The translations under genes and the position numbers were made by a program. Of a stretch of DNA of 49,050 bases, positions 39,861-48,525 are shown piece by piece; within the stretch, counting starts at the first letter, position 1, and each line of letters opens with the position of its first letter. The DNA comes from a virus: the IMG/VR virus record IMGVR_UViG_3300037189_005169, positions 1 to 49,050 of that record; one strand, given 5' to 3'. Under the pieces are notes generated by a model. It did no database searches. It was not told where the DNA came from and saw only the letters and a program-made list of their open reading frames with translations.

Positions 39861-40259
39861 CTATATTTTTTTTATATATTCTACAATATTTTTAGAAGAT
39901 GAACTATAATCTGCATCTTCGAATAACTTCTTTAAAACTGGATTAGAACTTACTGTCATAATAAGATCATATCCAATGCCTTTCATATAATGCTCTATAT
40001 TATAAAGTAAAAATTTAAGAGCATCCTTTCTATATTTCTTTTCTGCCTCTTTATTCCCAGTTATAAAACCAATCCAACACCAAGAAGAATCGCTAACATA
40101 AACTGGAGCTGCATACAAATCAATTCCTTCTGCACTTACCACAAAAATCCTTTCTGGTAATGATGACTTCAATAATATAGGAAAATTCCATTTAGACCAC
40201 CAGTTTACTAGTGTTTCATAATAATCATCCCTGTATTCTAATCTACACTTATGCATCAT
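39861..40259 (-). CDS. GNAT-like acetyltransferase (132 aa)
   Basis: Starts MMHKCRLEYRDDYYETLVNW. The stretch GIDLYAAPVYVSDSSWCWIG is typical of small phage GNAT-like proteins, followed by the basic helix KKYRKDALKFLLYNIEHYMK and GYDLIMTVSSNPVLKKLFED. The usual acetyl-CoA loop is reduced. It lies inside the late operon but has its own -7 box that abuts the start codon. The target is unknown. Confidence 0.65.
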   Translation of the reverse strand: MMHKCRLEYRDDYYETLVNWWSKWNFPILLKSSLPERIFVVSAEGIDLYAAPVYVSDSSWCWIGFITGNKEAEKKYRKDALKFLLYNIEHYMKGIGYDLIMTVSSNPVLKKLFEDADYSSSSKNIVEYIKKI

Positions 40260-40260
40260 G

Positions 40261-40268
40261 CAAAGATA
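40261..40268 (-). promoter_or_regulatory. Promoter -7 box abutting the GNAT start
   Basis: TATCTTTG on the minus strand, followed by a single C and two ATG triplets (40259 and 40256). A transcript started from it would be leaderless. It may also be a chance match, but the gene is separated from the upstream one by just 15 bases. Confidence 0.4.
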
Positions 40269-40274
40269 GTAAAT

Positions 40275-41015
40275 TTACGGTAAACTTTTGAATGTACTAC
40301 TTGCAACAGAAAATAACTCAACTCTGTCTGTATTCGGATTTTCTAATTCAAACTGCATATAGTATCCACGTACACCGTAAGATTCAGCAACTGAGTTTTG
40401 AAAATAAAATATAAAATCTGTTACTAGTGGCATACTACCTCCAGTTGTATTTATTGTTATTGTTGTATTTGTCTTTGCTGTAATCACACCTAATTTCTGA
40501 GGTACTCCAGCATTATTTTTATAAGCTTCAGCTCCAATACTTATAATACTTCCAAGATTAAAATTAAATGATACTATAACTGCTGTAGGAACAGTAGCAT
40601 TAACTGCTATAGGTTTACCTATACCTTGTGTTGATCTTAGATTTAAATCCTTAGTATTAGCATTGCTTCTGATATATGCAAAAAAATCTCCCTCCTTAAA
40701 TTCAAAGTATGAACGATCTATAGATCCAGTAGATAAATCTGTAAACATATCAACATCCCAAGAGTCATCACTATTTAATGTTATGGTATTGAAATTCTTT
40801 ACAATATTAGTCTCAAAATTAAAAACAGCTGTTACTTTAGATGTATACTGAGTGTCATAGAAATTATTCCTAATAGGATTTGTATTATGACGATATAGGT
40901 TACCATTCTTAAATGTATAGAAATAAGAATTCATACCAATCATCATCTCTGGTATATAAGAAAAGAAAGATGTCCATCCCTGAACGTATTCGCTATATGA
41001 TAATGTTTTTTCCAT
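40275..41015 (-). CDS. Virion structural protein (246 aa)
   Basis: Starts MEKTLSYSEYVQGWTSFFSY and contains PEMMIGMNSYFYTFKNGNLY followed by RHNTNPIRNNFY. This motif is conserved in crAss-like virion proteins, where it also appears at the end of larger tail proteins. The middle is beta-rich (KLGVITAKTNTTITINTTGG). It follows the large tail protein in the late operon with ATG/stop contact, so a tail role is likely. Confidence 0.65.
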   Translation of the reverse strand: MEKTLSYSEYVQGWTSFFSYIPEMMIGMNSYFYTFKNGNLYRHNTNPIRNNFYDTQYTSKVTAVFNFETNIVKNFNTITLNSDDSWDVDMFTDLSTGSIDRSYFEFKEGDFFAYIRSNANTKDLNLRSTQGIGKPIAVNATVPTAVIVSFNFNLGSIISIGAEAYKNNAGVPQKLGVITAKTNTTITINTTGGSMPLVTDFIFYFQNSVAESYGVRGYYMQFELENPNTDRVELFSVASSTFKSLP

Positions 41016-41387
41016 TTAACAAGGTCCGTATATATTTAATGTAATTTCTCCTCCACTCAATGTTACGCTATCAACTTCAGCACAGAAGTTTCTAGAGTCA
41101 TATCCTCCTATTCCTCCTATTGTTCCAGATTGTTCAATACCTTCACAATCTAAATATGAATAATTTTGTGGAGATGAAGATGTTGTGCTAACCATATATT
41201 CACTACATGTACTAGGCGGCGGAGGAGTTGTGCAATTTATTACGTTTAATAAAAATCCATTAAACTGTTGTCTATAAATACCAGAGAAAGAATAAAATCC
41301 ATCTGGTGCCTTTATAGTTAGGTTAGAATCTTCCCATGCAGCTGTTGCTGTTGAAAAGTTATCTGTATCTATATAAAATGTAGCCAT
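41016..41387 (-). CDS. Small tail-associated protein (123 aa)
   Basis: Starts MATFYIDTDNFSTATAAWED; beta-rich, with a Pro-rich hinge (CTTPPPPSTC) and several Cys. The pattern STATAAWEDSNLTIKAPDGFYSFSGIYRQQ is a display-like repeat I know from Bacteroidota phage tail proteins. It is placed between two structural genes with 1-5 base gaps. The role is inferred. Confidence 0.5.
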   Translation of the reverse strand: MATFYIDTDNFSTATAAWEDSNLTIKAPDGFYSFSGIYRQQFNGFLLNVINCTTPPPPSTCSEYMVSTTSSSPQNYSYLDCEGIEQSGTIGGIGGYDSRNFCAEVDSVTLSGGEITLNIYGPC

Positions 41388-41391
41388 ATAT

Positions 41392-44300
41392 TTATAAACA
41401 ATAATTAATATCTAAAACAGTACCATCTGTATCTACCAAACACCATTTGGTCCAACTACCACTAGGATTTATAGGTTGAGAATACGCAATATATTCTTGA
41501 ACAGGCCAAGTATAAGGAGTTGTTAACCCAGGATCAGTATATAAAATATCTCCAATTTGTAAATCAAAATTATTAGAGTATCTTGTAGTTGTTAAATATG
41601 TAGGTTCTCCAACTGTATATTTTGAACAAGTTTCATTAGAAGATTCACTTCCAAATAATATCATATTAAAAGCATAAGATGAAGCTTCGCAATCAGTACA
41701 AGCAACCTCATAACTTGTTTCATCATAACATAGTTCTATACCGTATGCCTTAGTATAATCCCATATCAAGTATAAATACTGTTTATCAAGTGGATTATTA
41801 TAAACAAATGAAGTTGTATAAGAACCTGTTGATGGGTTTAATATAGGAGTAGCTGCAGTTGATGTAGTTAATAATGTATTAATATCTGCATCAGTATATA
41901 ATGTATTTGAAACTAAATATCTAAATGAATTATCTTCAAAAACAAATGTATCTCCTGTTAGCTTGTTAGACTCAAATGTTATCGTACTTCCTATTGCTGG
42001 AAAAACACCTGATGAAGCCATACCACTATCTGCGTCAAATAATGATACTCCGTCAGACTCTAATAGAACATAATCAGTATTATATGCGCTATTAAATGTT
42101 CCTAAACTCCATCTATAACTATTATGTATGGTTTCATCTACAGATGTTGGAGAGTTAGTAACCACTCTAATTACTGTAATTTCTTGAGATATAGGACAAT
42201 TAGGAGTTAATACATAAGAACATTCTTCCTCTGACTCTATAATAACTCTAACTGTAGTTGGGAGTATGGTATCCTTTGTGAAAGAAACAGTTCCTGTGCC
42301 ATCTATTAATTCATTTATAACGTATACAGAATCGTATATAACACTTATGTTTGCAGCTCCTAAAGAAAAATTATAATCAAATACTACGTCTCCAACAATA
42401 TTTCCTAACTCTAATGTAAACTCATATGTTCCAATGAATAATTGTTGAGATATAGTAACACCACAAGAATAAATATCAATTTCATAAGGAAGTTTCTCAT
42501 CATTAATAGATAAAACATACTCATTCATATAAGGATCAAATCCTCCTATTTTTTGAGTTCCTAATGAATTTTTAAACTCATCTCTAAACCAGTTCTTTAA
42601 TCCAAGATTAGATACTACATCTAATTGATCTGATTGTGCTGATCCTCCTTTTAGATTTAATACAGCAGTACGCTTAACATCGGTAAAGAAAACCTCTCCA
42701 CCTCTAACTGCAAAGCTCTCTGGATTATTACTAATACCATAGTCTTCAATTCTAGCTATCTGAGTACCAAGTACTTCTGGTATAGATGTAAGAGCACCAC
42801 CAGCAGCAGCATCAGATAGTAAGTTCTTACCAGCTAATACATATGATATCTTATCCTCCTGAAGAGTTAAAATATCTGTCTTTCTTGCATATAATTTATT
42901 AATAGGACCAAATGATTTTTCACAATCCTTCCAGTTAGAAAGAGCGAGGTTAAATTCATTTAGTTTATTTATATTTGTTTCTGCATTATAAACTCCACTA
43001 TATGTAAGTCCTGCGTATCTATTAGCTTCTTTGAAGTCTTCCTGAGATACAGCTGTAACTCTACTTCCAAGATAGAAAGGAGCTCCAATAATAGAGTCAT
43101 TTATCTTATAACTCTCAACTCCATTACCAAACGTGTAGCAGTTAAAGAAGTTTAATGTAACTATAGCAGGCAAACTAGATGTCTGTGATTGATCACCATC
43201 TAAATTACCACTCATGTGAAGTCTATTTACTATAGGGAAACTATCACTTCCTTCATAGAATATCTCTCCATCAGAATCTTCTGCTTCAGTTTCAAATACC
43301 ATTAGTGAAGTAGCTCTTTGAACCACTATCTGTATATTTGTTCTTGAGTATGTTGGATTTATAAGAGCATTACAAGAAGGTGTTCCTGTAGTAACTACTA
43401 ACCATAACTGACCACTAACCGCATCTAACTGAAACTGATACTGATTAACATTTTGAACAAACGGTAGGTGACATGTATAACCAGAAAACGGGCTACTACC
43501 ACAGTTAACAAAATCCTCTAATGTATGTGTCTGATCATTATTATTAGGAGTTTCTCCTCCATAATAAGATCCACTACCAAAGTCTATATTATCTCCCTCT
43601 ACAAAATTATATAGGTTTCCATAGTCCTGAGAAGCTATAAATGTTTTAGCAAACGTATACTCGCTAGATCCACAAGATCCAGCATCTATACCAGATCCTC
43701 TCTTTAATACAATATTAAATGTAATAGAACTTCCAGCTGGAATATCATATGGAATATATGGTGTTGTTGTAGGAGTAATAATAGCACTAACATAGTCTGG
43801 ATTATCTATATAACATGGATATAGTGTAGTTAAACCAGTCTCTAAACCACCATAATCTATAAAAGAGTTTGGTTTATACTGAGCTGAAAAATTAGCTGCC
43901 TTTAAAGCCATATACATACCAGCTGGTTCAGATAATGTACCTCCTGATTCATTTGTGTTACCAGTAATAAAGTCAATAGGTTGAGCAGCTAGTTCTAAAA
44001 CCTTTGTTTTAACAAGTGTATCTAACGCACCATTAGAATCTCTCTTAACTATAAGAGTTGAGTTCTCTTGAACCTTACTTCTATTGTCTCCCTCTAATTT
44101 AAACCATGTTAACCCAGTATCGGCAATATAAAACTGATTAGAATAAACAATCTGATAATTTGCTTTAGATGGTTTTACAACAAACTTATATCTTGTAGCC
44201 CAACTTGGAGCTTCATTATTAACTGTAGCGACTATATAGTTCTTAGTAGTTGATGCAGATGCTGGTATAAATACTGTATTCATAGTATTAACTAGAGCAG

Positions 44301-46038
44301 TAGAACTCCTTAAGTTGTCATCCATATAAACAATAGCAACCTCATAACCTCTGTTACTATGTAAACTCTGTCTAGCGCCTATCTTATAGAATGTAGAACT
44401 AAATATTGAATTACTAAAGTACTCATAAGCATATAAATAGGTTCCAGGATTAGATGGATCTTCATTTTTAATCTTAATAGCTGGAACTTGAATTTGAAGT
44501 ATATTACTTCCAATAGTAGCTGTTATCTTAAAACCTTGATTTACTGCTGTTATACCACTATCAACATCTTGCCAAGGAGTAGTAAATGGTGGATATATAC
44601 CCTTTGCTACCATAGAACAATTAAATAGATCTGTTAAAGATGTTCCAGAACTACACGAGGCATAAGACTGATGATTAGATATTGAATTTACAAACTCATC
44701 ACTAGTGGCTAAATCATAAACACTTGAATAATCTCTTCTTAATGTAAATACATAGTCTTGAGTAAACTCATTTAATGGTGCTGGAGGTGTGTTATATAAA
44801 GGATATCCAGAAAATGAATCATGAACTAAACTAAAAGACATTGTAAATGCAGATCCTTCAGATAAATCAATACCTGTTAAATCTAAATCTATAGTAGAAT
44901 TATTTGTAGTTATTGTATTACTTGGATCTATAGTATAATTAACACCATCTACTAGTTCATATGGTACTAGTGTAAAATTTATTTCTTCATTTACTACATC
45001 TAAAGAGTAGTCTAATGTTGTGTCAATATCGTATCCATCAATATAGTTACCATATATTAATCTGTTACCCATAACTGTCTGTGACTTAGCAGTTCTAGGT
45101 ACATTATCATATAGTCTTAGTAATTCGCTCTCTGTAAGTACAGTGTATATCTTTCTATTGTCAAATAAGACACTTTGAATAGTATTATCAGACCATCCCT
45201 GTTCTGCCTTGTCATACTTCTCAATTACATTTACAATATTTGAATCCGATAGTTTAAAGCATAAATCAAGACCAATAACATTATAATCTCCAACATTAAA
45301 GGATACGTTTGCAGAGTTAAATATATTCTGCATTGCCTTATTTGTATATGTAGAAAAGTCTAATTCAAAAGGACCAGGCTCAAATGCTACTGTAGTAAAC
45401 TGAGATAATGCACTATACTCATTATCCTTGTATTTATATCTATACGCAAAAGAAATAAATCTTTCTGTCATATAGTTCTCATCTCCAGGCTGTTCTAACA
45501 ATATAACTGTTGGAGATTCAATTGGAGGAGCTACAATAACCGATATGTCTTCCTCTACTATAGCGTCAACACCAAGAACTGGATTAGGATAGTTTCTGTT
45601 TATATTTATCTTTCTTGGAGGATTTAAATTATCAGTCCAAAATAATAAATCATCAATCTTATTTATACCATTTATAAGGTATTTTAAATCAAAATTAAGA
45701 ACAGTTGTAGATATAACATGATACTTTACAATTAAACTATTTGTATTGTAAGATAGTATCATATCAACATTACCTGGATCACATATAAACCAGTATATAG
45801 TTTCATTTGTACCATCCTCAAAAACACCTATACATCTAGCATCTTTACCTAGTGTATTTGGACCATATCGTATATCTGTAAGTTTTGTATTACCCTTTGT
45901 ATTCTCAACAGCTCCAACGCTATTAGATTCTGAAGATCCAATTCTAATATTTAACGCATCGATATATTGACCAGCAGGAACTAACCTCTCGTCAAAATCT
46001 TTGTTCATTTTACCAGCTACAAAGTTTATTTCTGCCAT
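41392..46038 (-). CDS. Large tail protein, crAss-like stabilisation/muzzle type (1548 aa)
   Basis: The N-terminus FVAGKMNKDFDERLVPAGQY followed by IDALNIRIGSSESNSVGAVE and NTKGNTKL is a hallmark of a large crAss-like tail protein often labelled tail stabilisation protein. It probably lies at the distal tail. Around residues 60-130 beta-propeller-like strands appear (DARCIGVFEDGTNETIYWFI). The rest is beta-rich with Cys-containing modules, and the C-terminus (TKWCLVDTDGTVLDINYCL) looks like an appended display domain. It lies directly after the ring/hub gene with a 1-base gap. Confidence 0.75.
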   Translation of the reverse strand: MAEINFVAGKMNKDFDERLVPAGQYIDALNIRIGSSESNSVGAVENTKGNTKLTDIRYGPNTLGKDARCIGVFEDGTNETIYWFICDPGNVDMILSYNTNSLIVKYHVISTTVLNFDLKYLINGINKIDDLLFWTDNLNPPRKININRNYPNPVLGVDAIVEEDISVIVAPPIESPTVILLEQPGDENYMTERFISFAYRYKYKDNEYSALSQFTTVAFEPGPFELDFSTYTNKAMQNIFNSANVSFNVGDYNVIGLDLCFKLSDSNIVNVIEKYDKAEQGWSDNTIQSVLFDNRKIYTVLTESELLRLYDNVPRTAKSQTVMGNRLIYGNYIDGYDIDTTLDYSLDVVNEEINFTLVPYELVDGVNYTIDPSNTITTNNSTIDLDLTGIDLSEGSAFTMSFSLVHDSFSGYPLYNTPPAPLNEFTQDYVFTLRRDYSSVYDLATSDEFVNSISNHQSYASCSSGTSLTDLFNCSMVAKGIYPPFTTPWQDVDSGITAVNQGFKITATIGSNILQIQVPAIKIKNEDPSNPGTYLYAYEYFSNSIFSSTFYKIGARQSLHSNRGYEVAIVYMDDNLRSSTALVNTMNTVFIPASASTTKNYIVATVNNEAPSWATRYKFVVKPSKANYQIVYSNQFYIADTGLTWFKLEGDNRSKVQENSTLIVKRDSNGALDTLVKTKVLELAAQPIDFITGNTNESGGTLSEPAGMYMALKAANFSAQYKPNSFIDYGGLETGLTTLYPCYIDNPDYVSAIITPTTTPYIPYDIPAGSSITFNIVLKRGSGIDAGSCGSSEYTFAKTFIASQDYGNLYNFVEGDNIDFGSGSYYGGETPNNNDQTHTLEDFVNCGSSPFSGYTCHLPFVQNVNQYQFQLDAVSGQLWLVVTTGTPSCNALINPTYSRTNIQIVVQRATSLMVFETEAEDSDGEIFYEGSDSFPIVNRLHMSGNLDGDQSQTSSLPAIVTLNFFNCYTFGNGVESYKINDSIIGAPFYLGSRVTAVSQEDFKEANRYAGLTYSGVYNAETNINKLNEFNLALSNWKDCEKSFGPINKLYARKTDILTLQEDKISYVLAGKNLLSDAAAGGALTSIPEVLGTQIARIEDYGISNNPESFAVRGGEVFFTDVKRTAVLNLKGGSAQSDQLDVVSNLGLKNWFRDEFKNSLGTQKIGGFDPYMNEYVLSINDEKLPYEIDIYSCGVTISQQLFIGTYEFTLELGNIVGDVVFDYNFSLGAANISVIYDSVYVINELIDGTGTVSFTKDTILPTTVRVIIESEEECSYVLTPNCPISQEITVIRVVTNSPTSVDETIHNSYRWSLGTFNSAYNTDYVLLESDGVSLFDADSGMASSGVFPAIGSTITFESNKLTGDTFVFEDNSFRYLVSNTLYTDADINTLLTTSTAATPILNPSTGSYTTSFVYNNPLDKQYLYLIWDYTKAYGIELCYDETSYEVACTDCEASSYAFNMILFGSESSNETCSKYTVGEPTYLTTTRYSNNFDLQIGDILYTDPGLTTPYTWPVQEYIAYSQPINPSGSWTKWCLVDTDGTVLDINYCL

Positions 46039-46039
46039 A

Positions 46040-46957
46040 CTATTTTATCCACTTATCTTTGCCTCTCAGATTCATTAATAATCTTCCTGGATGCATATTA
46101 CTCAATCTTATCTTTGCGTTTCTTAAAAGGGCTGTTTTGTCCTTCTTAGCTCGTTGTACGATGTACTCCTGTACACCATGCTTATTGTTTAATATTGCAT
46201 ACTTGATATATGAATACATGAACTCCTCTGCAAGTTTATTTACATTAACTTCAGAATCGTCTCCACCTTCCATTCCATCAGAAATATATTCTAATATACA
46301 TAGTTGGCCAGCCATTCCAGAACTAAAGTTAATAACTCCAGATTGTTTATCTATTCTGTATGTAGGGTTTGAGTTTGCTGTTTCAGTATTTAATCCAAAT
46401 CTAGCTCCAACATTATAATCAAAGTACCATCTATCGTCTACATAATATCCCTGTCTTCCATAGAACTTACCTTCTCCAAGATATATTGTCTTTATATTAT
46501 TATTTATTCTATCGTAATCTAATATAGAGGTTCCCTCTAATACATTACCATCCTCATCAAATAAGACGCGACAGTTATTATCCTGTAAATAACTATTACT
46601 ATAGTTTGCTTGTATGTTTTCAGAAAGCGGTCTAAGTACACCGTCCTTATATAGTGAAATCCTAACATAATTAACATAATTATTAGGAAGAACAAACTTT
46701 AAATCATCACATATGCTTATCTCAAGAATTTTTATTTCTTTTAAAGCGTCATAATTTATTTCTTGAATTCCTCTCTTGGCATGAAATAAAACATTATATT
46801 TAGTAACGTTATTAATTATTTTATCATTACCAACATACATTAACATGAAATTGTTAACTATATCTGATAAAGATATATACTGGTATGATCCCCAATTTTC
46901 ATTTTCAGGTAAATTACCTGCGTTCTCATAGTACTGATAACCGTTTAAATATGCCAT
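46040..46957 (-). CDS. Ring/tail-hub protein (305 aa)
   Basis: Starts MAYLNGYQYYENAGNLPENE. The C-terminal part (EEFMYSYIKYAILNNKHGVQ, then RAKKDKTALLRNAKIRLSNM and HPGRLLMNLRGKDKWIK) is strongly conserved in crAss-like phages next to the large tail protein. The N-terminal 120 residues (SLSDIVNNFMLMYVGNDKII) resemble the same family. It probably links portal and tail as a ring or hub protein; which one cannot be told. Confidence 0.7.
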   Translation of the reverse strand: MAYLNGYQYYENAGNLPENENWGSYQYISLSDIVNNFMLMYVGNDKIINNVTKYNVLFHAKRGIQEINYDALKEIKILEISICDDLKFVLPNNYVNYVRISLYKDGVLRPLSENIQANYSNSYLQDNNCRVLFDEDGNVLEGTSILDYDRINNNIKTIYLGEGKFYGRQGYYVDDRWYFDYNVGARFGLNTETANSNPTYRIDKQSGVINFSSGMAGQLCILEYISDGMEGGDDSEVNVNKLAEEFMYSYIKYAILNNKHGVQEYIVQRAKKDKTALLRNAKIRLSNMHPGRLLMNLRGKDKWIK

Positions 46958-46958
46958 A

Positions 46959-47657
46959 TTATCCTTCTATTTGTTTATTAGCAGTTTCTTCAGCTGTTCC
47001 AAAGTTATATAACTCAACCTCTCTAATAGACATACCTGCATACTGTAGTATCTTAGCTACTAGCAATGGCTCATCTGATTCTGGTAACTCAAAGTCTTGA
47101 TAATCTAAAGCTGATTGATCAAATAAAGGAGAACCACCAACAATTGCAGTATAGGTCCACTTAGGATCCTTAGGCAGTCTTATGTACTGAGAGTCAATGT
47201 TAGATGTTATTGTATTTGGATATACACGTATAAAATTAGCCTCCATAGAATATACTGGAAACATCATAGATGGAGCGGTAAGATTTGAAGCTAATAGATT
47301 TATTAATTTATCTTGACTAACTCTATCTACCTCCTTTGTATTATTGTATATAATGTTATTTATATAGTAATAATCTGAAGGAAGAGTAAATGTAGTGTTT
47401 GGAATAGAATAAGCTAGATTAACTGTTGAAGAAAAACTATCTATAACAATCTCTATATTTCTAACCACATCAGAATATCCGCTTCCAGATAATCTTGCAT
47501 TCTGTTTTACTATCCAATTATTATACTGATAGAAGTAATTTTCAAATATATCTAACTGTGCCTGTTTAGCATATAAGTTAAAATCATCAGGCGTAATGTA
47601 CCCAAAGTTATTCTTATTAGCTACTGATAACACAGTGTTTCTAACCGAATTTATCAT
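46959..47657 (-). CDS. Head-tail ring (connector) protein (232 aa)
   Basis: I choose the ATG at 47657 (MINSVRNTVLSVANKNNFGY) because a -7 box lies 15 bases upstream; the frame to 47693 would start inside the terminator. The N-terminus with GYITPDDFNLYAKQAQLDIF and ENYFYQYNNWIVKQN is typical of a crAss-like ring protein that attaches to the portal. Downstream strands around FTLPSDYYYINNIIY also fit. It is followed by the hub gene with a 1-base gap. Confidence 0.7.
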   Translation of the reverse strand: MINSVRNTVLSVANKNNFGYITPDDFNLYAKQAQLDIFENYFYQYNNWIVKQNARLSGSGYSDVVRNIEIVIDSFSSTVNLAYSIPNTTFTLPSDYYYINNIIYNNTKEVDRVSQDKLINLLASNLTAPSMMFPVYSMEANFIRVYPNTITSNIDSQYIRLPKDPKWTYTAIVGGSPLFDQSALDYQDFELPESDEPLLVAKILQYAGMSIREVELYNFGTAEETANKQIEG

Positions 47658-47671
47658 GCTTAAACTTTTTA

Positions 47672-47679
47672 CAAAGATA
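47672..47679 (-). promoter_or_regulatory. Promoter -7 box for the ring-to-cargo operon
   Basis: TATCTTTG on the minus strand, 14 bases before the ATG at 47657 and directly after a terminator. It would drive the tail and cargo genes down to 29002 independently of the capsid genes. Confidence 0.65.
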
Positions 47680-47680
47680 C

Positions 47681-47709
47681 TAAAAAAAAACACCCTATTT
47701 TTTAGGGTG
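47681..47709 (-). terminator. Rho-independent terminator
   Basis: On the minus strand CACCCT (47709-47704) pairs with AGGGTG (47696-47691) around a 7-base loop and is followed by nine T. It ends the unit of the 246-residue gene, 9 bases after its stop. Confidence 0.85.
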
Positions 47710-47718
47710 CTTCTTGGT

Positions 47719-48459
47719 TTATTTTACGTGATTCTCTAGTAATCGTAAGACTTCAATTCCTTCGTCTGACTGAAGATAAGAAGCTAGTATGTAAATTGGT
47801 TCCTCTCCAAAAGGAACTGTAAGTAATTTCTTTTTATTAGAAGGTAAGTTAAAATAAATATCCTTATCCTTATTCTTTAATCTCAATAAATCATATTCAA
47901 AGAACTTTGCACAAGTATTTTGAAGTTGAAGCATTGGATCGTTTAACATCTCTAAGAACTGAATAGGATTGTTTCTTGAATAAACAAAAACATCACGCTT
48001 TAATTCAGCACTAGACATCTTCTCTACTTTAGCTCCAAGTAATACACGAGCAATAGCCTCAAGCATCTCAAGACTTAAGTCTCTTGCAGCAATCTGAGCA
48101 TCTAACTCATATGAAAATCTATCGATTTCAGTTGAAGCATCCTTCTCTGTATTAACCTCTTCAAATACTGTTCCATATCCTGGATGTATAGATAAGAAGT
48201 GTTGTAATACTGGATTTGTCTTAGGAACACTTAGTGCACCATCAACAAAAATAATAGGTTCTAGGATTGCATTTCCATCCTGTTCATCCTCAAAAGGGCT
48301 TCTTTGGTTTTTAGCATATCTTAATGCTCTTTGAGAATTACCGTCAAAATGTAGTAATGTTGATCTGTGGGTATTTCTTGATGCCAACATATATGTAAGT
48401 GGCGTGTGTTTTTTCTTTAGGATATATACTTTATCCGTCAAGGTTGCTTGATTTTTCAT
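47719..48459 (-). CDS. Capsid-associated protein downstream of the major capsid gene (246 aa)
   Basis: Starts MKNQATLTDKVYILKKKHTP followed by LTYMLASRNTHRSTLLHFDG. Charged, helical in the second half (SLEMLEAIARVLLGAKVEKM). A protein of this kind follows the major capsid protein in crAss-like genomes, and I read it as an auxiliary head protein. It is flanked by terminators on both sides, so its level can be set apart from both the capsid and the tail operon. Confidence 0.6.
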   Translation of the reverse strand: MKNQATLTDKVYILKKKHTPLTYMLASRNTHRSTLLHFDGNSQRALRYAKNQRSPFEDEQDGNAILEPIIFVDGALSVPKTNPVLQHFLSIHPGYGTVFEEVNTEKDASTEIDRFSYELDAQIAARDLSLEMLEAIARVLLGAKVEKMSSAELKRDVFVYSRNNPIQFLEMLNDPMLQLQNTCAKFFEYDLLRLKNKDKDIYFNLPSNKKKLLTVPFGEEPIYILASYLQSDEGIEVLRLLENHVK

Positions 48460-48480
48460 TTGATAAGATTTAATTTATTT

Positions 48481-48513
48481 AAAAAAAATAACAGGGGATG
48501 TTACTCCCCTGTT
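48481..48513 (-). terminator. Rho-independent terminator after the major capsid gene
   Basis: On the minus strand AACAGGGG (48513-48506) pairs with CCCCTGTT (48497-48490), 8 bp with an 8-base loop, followed by an A and eight T. No separate promoter is seen before the next gene, so partial read-through is likely. Confidence 0.85.
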
Positions 48514-48525
48514 AGGTATTATTGA

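Noticed and set aside
46070-46125. TATCTTTG boxes on the plus strand near 46075 and 46115
   Set aside because: They lie inside a conserved minus-strand structural gene with no rightward gene after them; chance matches are expected in AT-rich DNA.
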